From positions 1-19,288 of the forward strand of contig CAZLGG010000073.1 in NCBI GenBank assembly GCA_964559135.1: DNA of 19,288 nt. The letters are read 5' to 3'. The stretch comes from DRQF01 sp964559135 (GTDB lineage Bacteria; Planctomycetota; GCA-002687715; DRQF01). Position 1 is the first letter of the stretch, and each line of letters starts with the position of its first letter. Of the stretch, positions 1-7,536 are shown piece by piece. Under the pieces are notes generated by a model that was given only the letters and a program-made list of their open reading frames with translations, was not told where the DNA came from and made no database searches. The position numbers were made by a program, and so were the translations under genes.

Positions 1-347
1 CCGTCTACTCGGCCGCCAAGACCGCTCTGCTCCTCTTCTCCGAGTCACTGGACCTCGAGCTCAGGCCAAGGGGCGTCACCGTCACGACCCTCTGCCCAGG
101 CCTCACGGACACCGAATTCTTCGAGGCGGGGGACTACCTGACGGACAGCCTCGTGTACCGCATGAGCCGCGACGACCCGAAAAAAGTCGCTCGCGCGGGC
201 GTCGATGGCGTGCTCCGAGGTCAGGTCGTCGTCGTTCCGGGACTCAAATTGAAGGCTCTCCTCGCCCTCCAACGGATGATCCCCCGTCGTTGGCTCGTCG
301 CGGCCGCCGGGCGAACGATGTGTACGCGATCCCACCGCGACCTTTGA
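1..347 (+). CDS. Short-chain dehydrogenase/reductase, C-terminal part (5' end outside window)
   Basis: This is the last 114 codons of a short-chain dehydrogenase/reductase (SDR), an NAD(P)-dependent cytosolic oxidoreductase. Reading in frame 3, the first residues are VYSAAK, which holds the SDR catalytic Tyr-x-x-x-Lys pair (Tyr2, Lys6 of the visible part). A Ser/Ala-rich helix follows, then the conserved CPG loop (LCPGLTDTEFF), which in SDRs packs against the nicotinamide. The Rossmann nucleotide-binding half lies upstream and is not visible. The C-terminal tail is basic (RRWLVAAAGR) and ends at a TGA. The gene converges on the acyltransferase gene with only 9 bp between the stops. Substrate cannot be told from this fragment. 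Family assignment is firm; anything narrower would be a guess. Confidence 0.88.
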   Translation, partial: VYSAAKTALLLFSESLDLELRPRGVTVTTLCPGLTDTEFFEAGDYLTDSLVYRMSRDDPKKVARAGVDGVLRGQVVVVPGLKLKALLALQRMIPRRWLVAAAGRTMCTRSHRDL

Positions 348-356
348 ATCGCCCGG

Positions 357-1418
357 TCAAAGGCTCATCAAACGGTCGAACTGATCGGCGCGCCCCATGG
401 AGAGAAGAACCGGTTCCTCGGATCCCTGAATCGACTGGAAATCGGACTTGGAGCGAATGCCGCGCCAGTGTTCCTGGATCAGCACCTGCGCGATGGCCCC
501 GCCGAGAGTGGCTCCAGGGCCGAGAAGGACGAGCAGGTCCGGTTGGAGCTCGCGCAGCGCCATCCGCAGTGAGAGGGTGAAGTCGAAGGTGGTGAGGACC
601 TGGTCCACGAGGGTGTAGTCCTCGAGGACGTCGACACGCGTGCTGAATGGAGAATAGAGCCTCCCCTGTCCGTCGACGAGGGGGAGATCGGGGCGACGCC
701 AATCGAGCTCGGAGAGCGCGTCGAGGCCGCGCTCACTGGCTTCCTGCACCAGAGGCGTGTGGAAAGCCGCGTGAAACGCGAGTCGGAAGGGATAGGTGTG
801 CCGTCCGACCTTCCGTTTCGGGAGCCGCTCCTCCAAAGCCGTGAGACCGGACTCGTCACCCGCGAGGACGAAATAGCCCCCGAGCCGGATCGACACCCAC
901 ACGCGCGCCCCACGATCTTGAAGCTCGGAGACGATCTGCAGGATGTGCTCCTTCTCCTCCGGGTCGGGCCGCCACTTCGCATCCACCCAAGGCAGGATCA
1001 GCTGCCCGCCGACCGGGGGCGCGGACGCCATGGTGTCGACCAGACGATGCGCATCGCGGAACTCCAAGGCTCCTCCCACGGCCAGAGCCGTGTACCACCC
1101 CATCGAATTCCCGATGACGCCGACGGTTTCCCCGGCGGACCGAGGGATGAGGCTTTGATCGATCGCGGAGCAGAGGAAGATCATCGGCCCGGCATTGGGA
1201 CCAGGCAGGTGCTTGGCGGGTGAAAACCGGGCGGCTGCATCCAACTCCGTGAGGCTCACCCGACCCCATGCTTGGCGATCCGCCTCGACGGCTTCGATCA
1301 TCCGGCTCGCCGCGGACAGCTGGCCGGCGATCGCGAGGCGGCGGCCCAAATAGCCCAACTCATCGGCCCCGTAGGAGCCGCGACCGGGCGCGATGAGCAG
1401 AAGACGCCGCGCGCTCAT
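357..1418 (-). CDS. FabD-like (malonyl-CoA:ACP transacylase fold) acyltransferase lacking the malonate-binding Arg
   Basis: 353 residues with the layout of FabD-type acyltransferases. The N-terminal oxyanion loop is APGRGS (family form PGQGS). The nucleophile elbow GNSMG carries Ser105 (usual form GHSxGE). The catalytic His is His220 in AAFHTPLV (usual AFHSPLM). The C-terminal LLGPGATLGG matches the family's GPG loop. Aligned without gaps from the serine, E. coli FabD Arg117, which holds the malonyl carboxylate, falls on Met130. The His and Glu of the elbow are Asn104 and Trp108. Catalysis by Ser/His looks possible, but malonyl-CoA is unlikely to be the substrate; a neutral acyl group fits better (inference). 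The ATG overlaps the stop of the E1 gene by 4 bp (ATGA), so the two are probably translationally coupled. A degenerate regulatory or scaffold protein is the alternative. Confidence 0.8.
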   Translation of the reverse strand: MSARRLLLIAPGRGSYGADELGYLGRRLAIAGQLSAASRMIEAVEADRQAWGRVSLTELDAAARFSPAKHLPGPNAGPMIFLCSAIDQSLIPRSAGETVGVIGNSMGWYTALAVGGALEFRDAHRLVDTMASAPPVGGQLILPWVDAKWRPDPEEKEHILQIVSELQDRGARVWVSIRLGGYFVLAGDESGLTALEERLPKRKVGRHTYPFRLAFHAAFHTPLVQEASERGLDALSELDWRRPDLPLVDGQGRLYSPFSTRVDVLEDYTLVDQVLTTFDFTLSLRMALRELQPDLLVLLGPGATLGGAIAQVLIQEHWRGIRSKSDFQSIQGSEEPVLLSMGRADQFDRLMSL

Positions 1419-3670
1419 CGCCCCTTCTCCAAAACGCGTCGTACGCCTTCGGCGATCTGCTCCTCGGACACCAGTACCAAGTTCGCAGCCTCGGCCAGCG
1501 GAATGAAACTGTCCCGTCCGGCAACGCGTCCGACCGGGAGCCCTGCCGGGCCGGATTCCGCGATCAGGGCGAGGATCTCCTCGGCGACGCCGCAGGTCTC
1601 ACGCCCCTCGTCGACAACGAGGACCGCTTTCGCCCGCTCCGCCTCAGCGAGAACCGCCTCCCGAGCGAGAGGAAGCAACCATCTGAGATCGACAACTCGC
1701 ACCCCCACACCTTCGGCGGCCAATCGTCGCGCCACGCGAAGCGACATGCGAACGCCGTTTCCGTAGGTCATGATCGTGAGCGCCTCGGTGGCTTCAGCTT
1801 CGTAGATTCGGGGTTCGCCCAACGGGATGCATCGTCCGGGCTCCGGGTAGGTGAAACTCCACCCGCCGTCTCCAGCCTCGTGGAGATCCTTCGTCATGTA
1901 AAGGGCGATGGGCTCCATGAAGACGACAACTCGACCACAGGCCTTCGCCGCGGCAAACGACGTGCGCAACATTCCAACAGCGTCATCACCCCTGGAGGGG
2001 CATGCCAGGATCAGACCAGGAATCTCCCGGAGGAAGCCGAAGCCGTTGTCGTTGTGGAAATGACCGCCAAACCCCCGCTGATACGCGAGACTCGCCACAC
2101 GCACCACCATGGGATTCTGAAAGGCCCTGTTGGAGAAGAACTGCAAGGACGCCGCCTCGCCCCGAATCTGGTCCACCGCGTGGACCAGATAGGCCAGGTA
2201 CTGGATCTCCGGGCACGGAATGTGGCCCAGGTGGGCCGCACCGATCGCCACGCCGAGGATCGTCTGTTCGTCCAAGAGCGTGTTGAAAACGCGAGCCAAT
2301 CCGAATTTCTCGTAGAGGTCGTGGGTGACGTGATAGACCCCCCCCTTCTTCGCCACGTCCTCGCCAAAAAGGATCACTTCATCATGCTGAGCCATGATGT
2401 CGTGGAGCCCCCAGTTGAGGAGCATGGCCATATGGCGGGGACGCGATGTGCGTTCGGGAAGCCGCGCCTCACCCCCGAAGATGCGAGCTCGTCGTTCCGA
2501 CGATGCGACCGACGACGCAACCGCGTTCACGAGCTCCGCATCGAAAGGCGCCAAAGGAGCCATCACTTCTTCCACGGTCACCAGCTTCGGGCGCCGTCCT
2601 GCTTCGGCCGCGCCGCGTGCCGCGCGCTCCTTCAGCTCGCCATAGAGTTCGAGGATCTCCGCGGGCCGCATCCAACCGGAACGCACGACGAGCCGCGCGG
2701 ACTTCAGGAGCGGGTCACACGACTCGACGGCCTCGATTTCGTCTTCGCTCCTGTAGGTCAACTCCACGTCACTCCCCGCATGTCCCATCAGCCGGACCAT
2801 CTTGAGGTGAAGAAGAGCGGGACGACGTCGTTCTCGCACGAAATCGACGGCTGACCGGGCGACGGTGTAGGCACTGGCGAGGTCCAGCCCGTCGGCCCGG
2901 AAGTAGGACAGATTCCGACGGTTGGCATACTGCGACTCGATCCAACCCGTCGGCGTTTTCACGCTGATGCCGACCTGATTGTCCTCGCAGACCAAAAGAA
3001 GCGGCATCGGCAAGCGCTGGTGCGTGGCCCAGGAGGCCGCATTGATCGCCCCGAGCGCCGTGGAGTGGTTCATGCTCGCGTCGCCCAGGCTCGCCATGGC
3101 GATCATGCCCTCGGGAAGCTGAGGCAGCGAAAACCCCTCGTCATCCAGCGCCGCTAGATCCAGGATGGGGCGCCGACCTATGGCGAAGGCCGCGCCGACG
3201 GCCTTCGGCAAGTGAGACGCGATGGTGCTGGTCTGCGGCGGCACGTTCATCCGGCGAGAGCCCCACACCTTGTGTCGACCGCCGCTGGCGGGGTCTTCCG
3301 CCGAGGCCGACAGGGAGAGCAGCGTGTCGAACACCTGGCTCACACCCGGAAACGCCTTCGCGCGCTGCATCATGAAAGCGCCACTGCGATAGTGGAGAAA
3401 ACAGATGTCCTCCGGTGCGAGAGCCGCCGCAACGCAGGCATTGCCCTCGTGACCCGCGCTCCCGATGGTGTAGTACCCCTCGTCGCGCGCCTTCATGGCG
3501 CGGGCCTCGAGGTCGATGACGCGCGACGTCAGCTGGGATTCGAAGATCTCCACGCCGAGGTCCCGGTCGAGGCTCATCACGCGCGCGGTCGGCTCGACGG
3601 GCATCCCCTCCATCGCGGCGACGGCTTCGAGGAACTTGTTCTCGATGATGTGGTGACGACTGACCGCCAT
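1415..3670 (-). CDS. Fused alpha+beta E1 of a 2-oxo acid dehydrogenase complex (branched-chain type, ThDP-dependent)
   Basis: 751 residues joining both E1 subunits in one chain. Residues 40-345 are the alpha part: the ThDP/Mg motif starts at Gly196-Asp197 and closes with CEDNQVGISV (Asn231), and an active-site loop RLMGHAGSD carries His297. Residues 405-750 are the beta part: FGEDVAKKGGVY, then NTLLDEQ with the conserved Glu468 that activates ThDP, and a C-terminal transketolase-like domain (DLRWLLPL). E1 decarboxylates a 2-oxo acid and passes the acyl group to a lipoyl E2; no E2 or E3 is in the window. The beta active-site stretch reads GGHFHNDNGFGFLREIPG where most E1 beta chains have HSQS and HxPG, so substrate is uncertain. 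The ATG at 3670 is chosen for AGGGAG upstream; longer readings run into the divergent rlmN gene. Confidence 0.88.
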   Translation of the reverse strand: MAVSRHHIIENKFLEAVAAMEGMPVEPTARVMSLDRDLGVEIFESQLTSRVIDLEARAMKARDEGYYTIGSAGHEGNACVAAALAPEDICFLHYRSGAFMMQRAKAFPGVSQVFDTLLSLSASAEDPASGGRHKVWGSRRMNVPPQTSTIASHLPKAVGAAFAIGRRPILDLAALDDEGFSLPQLPEGMIAMASLGDASMNHSTALGAINAASWATHQRLPMPLLLVCEDNQVGISVKTPTGWIESQYANRRNLSYFRADGLDLASAYTVARSAVDFVRERRRPALLHLKMVRLMGHAGSDVELTYRSEDEIEAVESCDPLLKSARLVVRSGWMRPAEILELYGELKERAARGAAEAGRRPKLVTVEEVMAPLAPFDAELVNAVASSVASSERRARIFGGEARLPERTSRPRHMAMLLNWGLHDIMAQHDEVILFGEDVAKKGGVYHVTHDLYEKFGLARVFNTLLDEQTILGVAIGAAHLGHIPCPEIQYLAYLVHAVDQIRGEAASLQFFSNRAFQNPMVVRVASLAYQRGFGGHFHNDNGFGFLREIPGLILACPSRGDDAVGMLRTSFAAAKACGRVVVFMEPIALYMTKDLHEAGDGGWSFTYPEPGRCIPLGEPRIYEAEATEALTIMTYGNGVRMSLRVARRLAAEGVGVRVVDLRWLLPLAREAVLAEAERAKAVLVVDEGRETCGVAEEILALIAESGPAGLPVGRVAGRDSFIPLAEAANLVLVSEEQIAEGVRRVLEKGR

Positions 3671-3701
3671 TTGGAGCTCCCTGGCTGGCGGGAGTCTGCC
3701 C

Positions 3702-4649
3702 ATGCGGAGAGCTGGTTTCAACGGTGCCCTCCCCCTTGCCCGATTCCGCCGGAAGCCATACCTTCGCACCATGCCCACACCGGCCCCCGATCTCGCGATC
3801 CCTGAGCTCTCGAAGGAACAGCGCTCCTCGGACGGCGTGCGCAAGTTCCTGCTGAGCATGGACGACGGAGCGAACATCGAAGCGGTCGTGATTCCGAGCC
3901 CTCGCAGGACAACCTTGTGCATGTCCACCCAGGTGGGCTGCGCGATGGGGTGCTCCTTTTGCGCCACGGGACTCATGGGGTTCCACAGGAATCTCACGCC
4001 GGATGAGATTGTCGGCCAATACCTCTTCGCCCGTCGATCGCTGGCCGCCGATCCCCTGGAGAACGAGATCGGAAACCTCGTCTACATGGGCATGGGCGAG
4101 CCGTTCTTGAACTTCGAAGCCGTCACCCAAAGCCTCCGCACTCTGCGCGACGCGTTCGGATTTCATTCCCGCATCATCACGGTGTCGACCATCGGTATTC
4201 CGGATCGCATCGTCGAGTTCGGCCGCCTCTTCCCCACGGTGCGGCTGGCTGTTTCCATCCACCATCCCTGGGATTCTGAACGGAGCGCACTCGTTCCGGC
4301 CAACCGCCGCTGGCCTCTTTCCGACGTGCTCGAGGCCGCGCGCGAATACCAGGCCATCACCGGCAAACGTCTTTTCTTCGAATACGTCCTCGTACCGGGG
4401 GTGAACGACTCCGAACTCCATGCTCGGGCGCTCGGCGCGCTTTTGAAGGATCTCGACGCAACGGTCAATCTCATTCCCAGACACCCGGGTGGACTCAATG
4501 ACACGTCCACCCCGTCGCGAGAGGCGATGGACCGCTTCTGGAGGGCCCTCAAAGCCTCCTTCGGGGGACACGTCACCTTTCGACGGAGTCGCGGTCTCGA
4601 CATCGACGCGGCATGCGGCCAACTCGCCGCAGGATGGGTTCGCACGTGA
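3702..4649 (+). CDS. rlmN: RlmN-type radical SAM rRNA methyltransferase, N-terminally short
   Basis: RlmN puts a methyl group on C2 of A2503 in 23S rRNA (and A37 of some tRNAs) by radical SAM chemistry. All core elements are present: EQRSSDG, IEAVVIP (Glu60), Cys73, the cluster motif CxxxCxxC at Cys80/84/87, GMGEP, and the methyl-carrying Cys305 in IDAACGQLA. E. coli RlmN has about 80 residues before EQRSSDG, forming a helical substrate-binding domain. Here only 39 precede it, with no resemblance, and the C-terminus is also about 25 residues short. The start at 3702 has a good GGGAG seven bases upstream, giving 315 residues. ATG 3771 (292 residues) has no ribosome site but leaves more promoter room against the divergent E1 gene. 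A Cfr-like or second-copy RlmN specialised for another site is possible. Confidence 0.9.
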   Translation: MRRAGFNGALPLARFRRKPYLRTMPTPAPDLAIPELSKEQRSSDGVRKFLLSMDDGANIEAVVIPSPRRTTLCMSTQVGCAMGCSFCATGLMGFHRNLTPDEIVGQYLFARRSLAADPLENEIGNLVYMGMGEPFLNFEAVTQSLRTLRDAFGFHSRIITVSTIGIPDRIVEFGRLFPTVRLAVSIHHPWDSERSALVPANRRWPLSDVLEAAREYQAITGKRLFFEYVLVPGVNDSELHARALGALLKDLDATVNLIPRHPGGLNDTSTPSREAMDRFWRALKASFGGHVTFRRSRGLDIDAACGQLAAGWVRT

Positions 4650-6781
4650 CACGACTCGACGAAGGTCCCCATACTTCGCCTTCAACGCGGGCGGCCACCA
4701 TCCTGTGGGCCGGCGTCGTGACCGCGTATCTCGTCGAGGGGCTCATGCAAACGTGGCGACTGGGGCCTCGTTTGGACGGGCTCGTCGAACCCATGTACTT
4801 CGTGAGCGTCACAACCTTCACTGGCATCGTGACGGCGCTCGCTCCTGCATTGATCGGATACCTGTGGGGAGCACTCCCCGCCCGGTCAGCCGGGGCGAGG
4901 CGAGGCAAGGCGTTCCTTCTCGCTCTCGTCGTCCTCGGGGTTGCCCTGTTGGCCTACAAGGTGGGGCACCAGGAGATCGAGCGTGGGATCCTCTTCGTCC
5001 GCAGGAGAATCGACCCCGACATCCCCTATGAACTCGCCCCCGCGGCCCGCCCCCTCCCCCATGTCGCGGCCTGGCTCGTCGTTCCGACGATCATGTTGTC
5101 CTGGGTGATCGCTCGACTCATGGCGCTCGGCGCCCGATTGGAATCCGCCAGGATCGGAACACGCATTCTCCTCGCCGTCGGCGTCCTGCTCCTCATGGGC
5201 GCCGTCCTTTGGGTCGACGAGAGCCGCTACGTCAATCTGTATCGGCTGATCCATGGCGCCCTCTCCGCCCTCGCCGTCTTTCTCAGCACGGTCGCATGGG
5301 GTCTTCTTCCTTCCCCCTGGACCAACGGCCTCGCTCGGCGACTCTTCGCCGTGGTCGGTCTCGTGTTCGTCGGTGTGACGGCTCTGGCTCTGGGCGGGCT
5401 CCACGGCATTCTCGAGCAACGCTGGACGGTCGAGGCGCTCGTCTATCAGCAGTCCAATCTGACCCGGGAGACGCTCTTCGTTCTTCGTCGCCTGGCCGAT
5501 CGCGACGGAGACGGCGCCCCGGCGGTGTTCGGCGGCGATGATGCCGATGACACGGACCCCCTCTGTCGGCCCGGCCGCTTCGAGGTCGCCGGCAACGGGT
5601 TCGACGAGAACGGTTTCGAGGGCGACCTTCCGACGAATCAGATCCCGGTCCCTCCGCGGCCACTTCCCCGCCCGCAACAGCCGGCCCCGGTCGACCGGGT
5701 GATCCTCGTCACGATCGACGCCTTGCGCGCGGATCGCGTGGGGCGCATGGGCCCTGACGGGAAACCTCTGACTCCGAACATCAACAGCTTGGCGGCAGAT
5801 GGCGTCCGGTTCGCCAACGCCTTCAGTCACGCTTCGTACACCGTCTTCTGCTTCGGTTCGATCTGGTCGTCGTGGCTTCCCTACGCCTTGTCGGACGACA
5901 AACCCGAGCCCACCTGGTTGCCGCGGTATCTGAACGAAGCGGGCATCGACACGGCGGGAATCGCGACATCCTTTTTTGGTCGTGTCGGATTCGAGCGCGC
6001 CGGCTTTCGACGCCTTCTCACCGACATCGACGACTCTCGCAATCCGAGGACAGCGGCGATGACCCTCGCCGAGGCCCTCCGTGAACTGGAGACCCCCCGA
6101 GGAAGGCGCTTCCTCTGGGTGCACTTCTTCGACGTTCACGGTCCCTACGCACCCGAGCACCCCGCCCCCGGAGCAAGCCCCGAGGACCTCTACGACGCGG
6201 AGGTCCGCGCCACCGACACGGCGATCGGCCGACTCCTCCAGGCCGCCAGGGCCCCCGGAGGCCCTCCGACGGCCATCGTCCTCACGGCGGACCACGGCGA
6301 GGAATTCGGCGAGCACGGTGGAGCCTATCACGGCTCGACCCTCTACGGGGAAGCCACCCACATTCCTCTCATCATCGCGGCGCCGGGACTCCCGCGGCGC
6401 ACCGAACCCCGCGCGGTCAGGCACATCGACCTCGCCCCCACGATCGCGGACCTCCTCGGCCTTCCTCCCTCGCCGGACTGGATGGGGCGAAGTCTTCTCG
6501 CTGTGGCCCTGGGGAAGGAGGACCCGGGCTTCGACCACGGCGTCATGGCGATGACCGAGACGGGCTTGCTCTCTCTTGTCGAACCGGAGGGGCGATGGAA
6601 AATCATCACCCACCGCGCCCTCTCGACATGGGAGCTCTACGACCTGCAGTCGGACCCGGAAGAGATTCGCAATCTGGCCCATCCGTCCTCGAGGATGTTG
6701 CGGACCATGCGGCGACACCTCGAACGCCGGGAAGCGGGCATCGAGGCCTTCCTCCGAGAGGTTCGGCGACGCAGGCGATAG
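4634..6781 (+). CDS. Polytopic membrane sulfatase/phosphatase-superfamily protein with a MopE-like motif
   Basis: 715 residues from ATG 4634. GTG 4646, which overlaps the rlmN stop as GTGA, and ATG 4613 are alternative starts. About seven hydrophobic segments occupy residues 21-256. A linker at 288-331 with DRDGDG, GGDDADDTDP and NGFDENGFEGD resembles the Asp-rich metal-binding motif of MopE-type secreted proteins. A Pro-rich stretch (338-352) leads into an alkaline-phosphatase-superfamily domain: VTIDALRADR, DVHGPY, TADHGEEFGEHG, HIDLAPTIADLLG, and WELYDLQSDPEE near the end. The nucleophile region is SYTVFCFGS, without the CxPxR of formylglycine sulfatases, so a Thr or Ser phospho-transferase or hydrolase is at least as likely as a sulfatase. 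The catalytic domain should face the periplasm. It probably shares a transcript with rlmN. Confidence 0.87.
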   Translation: MGSHVTRLDEGPHTSPSTRAATILWAGVVTAYLVEGLMQTWRLGPRLDGLVEPMYFVSVTTFTGIVTALAPALIGYLWGALPARSAGARRGKAFLLALVVLGVALLAYKVGHQEIERGILFVRRRIDPDIPYELAPAARPLPHVAAWLVVPTIMLSWVIARLMALGARLESARIGTRILLAVGVLLLMGAVLWVDESRYVNLYRLIHGALSALAVFLSTVAWGLLPSPWTNGLARRLFAVVGLVFVGVTALALGGLHGILEQRWTVEALVYQQSNLTRETLFVLRRLADRDGDGAPAVFGGDDADDTDPLCRPGRFEVAGNGFDENGFEGDLPTNQIPVPPRPLPRPQQPAPVDRVILVTIDALRADRVGRMGPDGKPLTPNINSLAADGVRFANAFSHASYTVFCFGSIWSSWLPYALSDDKPEPTWLPRYLNEAGIDTAGIATSFFGRVGFERAGFRRLLTDIDDSRNPRTAAMTLAEALRELETPRGRRFLWVHFFDVHGPYAPEHPAPGASPEDLYDAEVRATDTAIGRLLQAARAPGGPPTAIVLTADHGEEFGEHGGAYHGSTLYGEATHIPLIIAAPGLPRRTEPRAVRHIDLAPTIADLLGLPPSPDWMGRSLLAVALGKEDPGFDHGVMAMTETGLLSLVEPEGRWKIITHRALSTWELYDLQSDPEEIRNLAHPSSRMLRTMRRHLERREAGIEAFLREVRRRRR

Positions 6782-6795
6782 TGGAGTCCGCAAGT

Positions 6796-7536
6796 TCAGT
6801 CCTCCTTCGGGCGGCGTGTCCACCATCGGACTCTCATCGCCAGCAGACTCGCTATCGTCGCGGGGGCGTCACGAACGACGCGCACGCGCGACCCCGTGTC
6901 GTTCTCCCAGCGAACCGGAATCTCGACGACGGCGAAACCCATTCGCTTGGCGAGGAGGAGCACCTCCACGTCGAAGGCCCACCCCCGGCATCGGACGTTG
7001 CGGAAGATCGACTTGGCGACCGGAGCCTGAAACAGCTTGAACCCACACTGGGTGTCGCGAATCCCGGGCACCATGAGCGCGCGTACGACACCGTTGAAGG
7101 CTCTGCCGATCCGGTCGCGGAATATCCCCTGAGGTCGCGTCACGAGGGACCTCTCGAGCGCCCGCGACCCGATGGCGACGTCGACCCCGGAATCCAGAGC
7201 GCGCGCCAGCTTCTCCATCTCCTGCAGCGGCGTCGACAGATCCGCATCCATCATCAGGATGCGTTCTCCACGGGCCGCCATCACACCCGCCTTGACCGCA
7301 GCCCCTTTTCCTCGATTTCGAGGGAGCTCGATGAGCCGCAGCCGCGCCTCCTGTTTCCCTCTCGCGCACTCGCCCGTACGGTCCGTGCTCCCGTCGTTCA
7401 CGACGACGATCTCGAAGGAGTCCCCACGTTCGCGCAGGAACGCCAAGAGAGCATCCAGGCTGGCGCCCAGGCGATCCTCCTCGTTGTAGCAGGGGATCAC
7501 GACCGTCAGTTGCGTGTGCGTCGCATTCTCGGTCAT
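6796..7536 (-). CDS. GT2 family glycosyltransferase, dolichyl/undecaprenyl-phosphate type
   Basis: 246 residues with a GT-A fold: TVVIPCYNEE near the N-terminus, VVVNDGSTDRT (46-54), RNRGKGAAVKAG, the metal-binding DAD triad at 97-99, IGSRAL, and DTQCGFKLF (161-169). That last motif is typical of the ALG5/DPM1-like branch that loads a sugar onto a polyprenyl phosphate. No C-terminal membrane segment is seen, so the enzyme is likely cytosolic or peripherally bound. The C-terminus is basic (RVRWWTRRPKED). Likely role: transfer of a nucleotide sugar (glucose or mannose) to undecaprenyl phosphate for envelope glycans; sugar identity is not readable. The ATG overlaps the stop of the upstream transpeptidase gene by 4 bp (ATGA). 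Its own stop lies 14 bp from that of the convergent sulfatase gene, with no obvious terminator between. Confidence 0.9.
   Translation of the reverse strand: MTENATHTQLTVVIPCYNEEDRLGASLDALLAFLRERGDSFEIVVVNDGSTDRTGECARGKQEARLRLIELPRNRGKGAAVKAGVMAARGERILMMDADLSTPLQEMEKLARALDSGVDVAIGSRALERSLVTRPQGIFRDRIGRAFNGVVRALMVPGIRDTQCGFKLFQAPVAKSIFRNVRCRGWAFDVEVLLLAKRMGFAVVEIPVRWENDTGSRVRVVRDAPATIASLLAMRVRWWTRRPKED

Noticed and set aside
3141..4685. Minus-strand open frame (about 514 codons) spanning rlmN and the E1 start
   Set aside because: It overlaps two well-supported genes in other frames and shows no recognisable domain.
4886..6826. Long minus-strand open frame (about 646 codons) opposite the sulfatase-like gene
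   Set aside because: Its product is low-complexity Arg/Gly/Glu-rich with no family motif, while the plus strand carries clear catalytic motifs. Long antisense frames are common in GC-rich genes.
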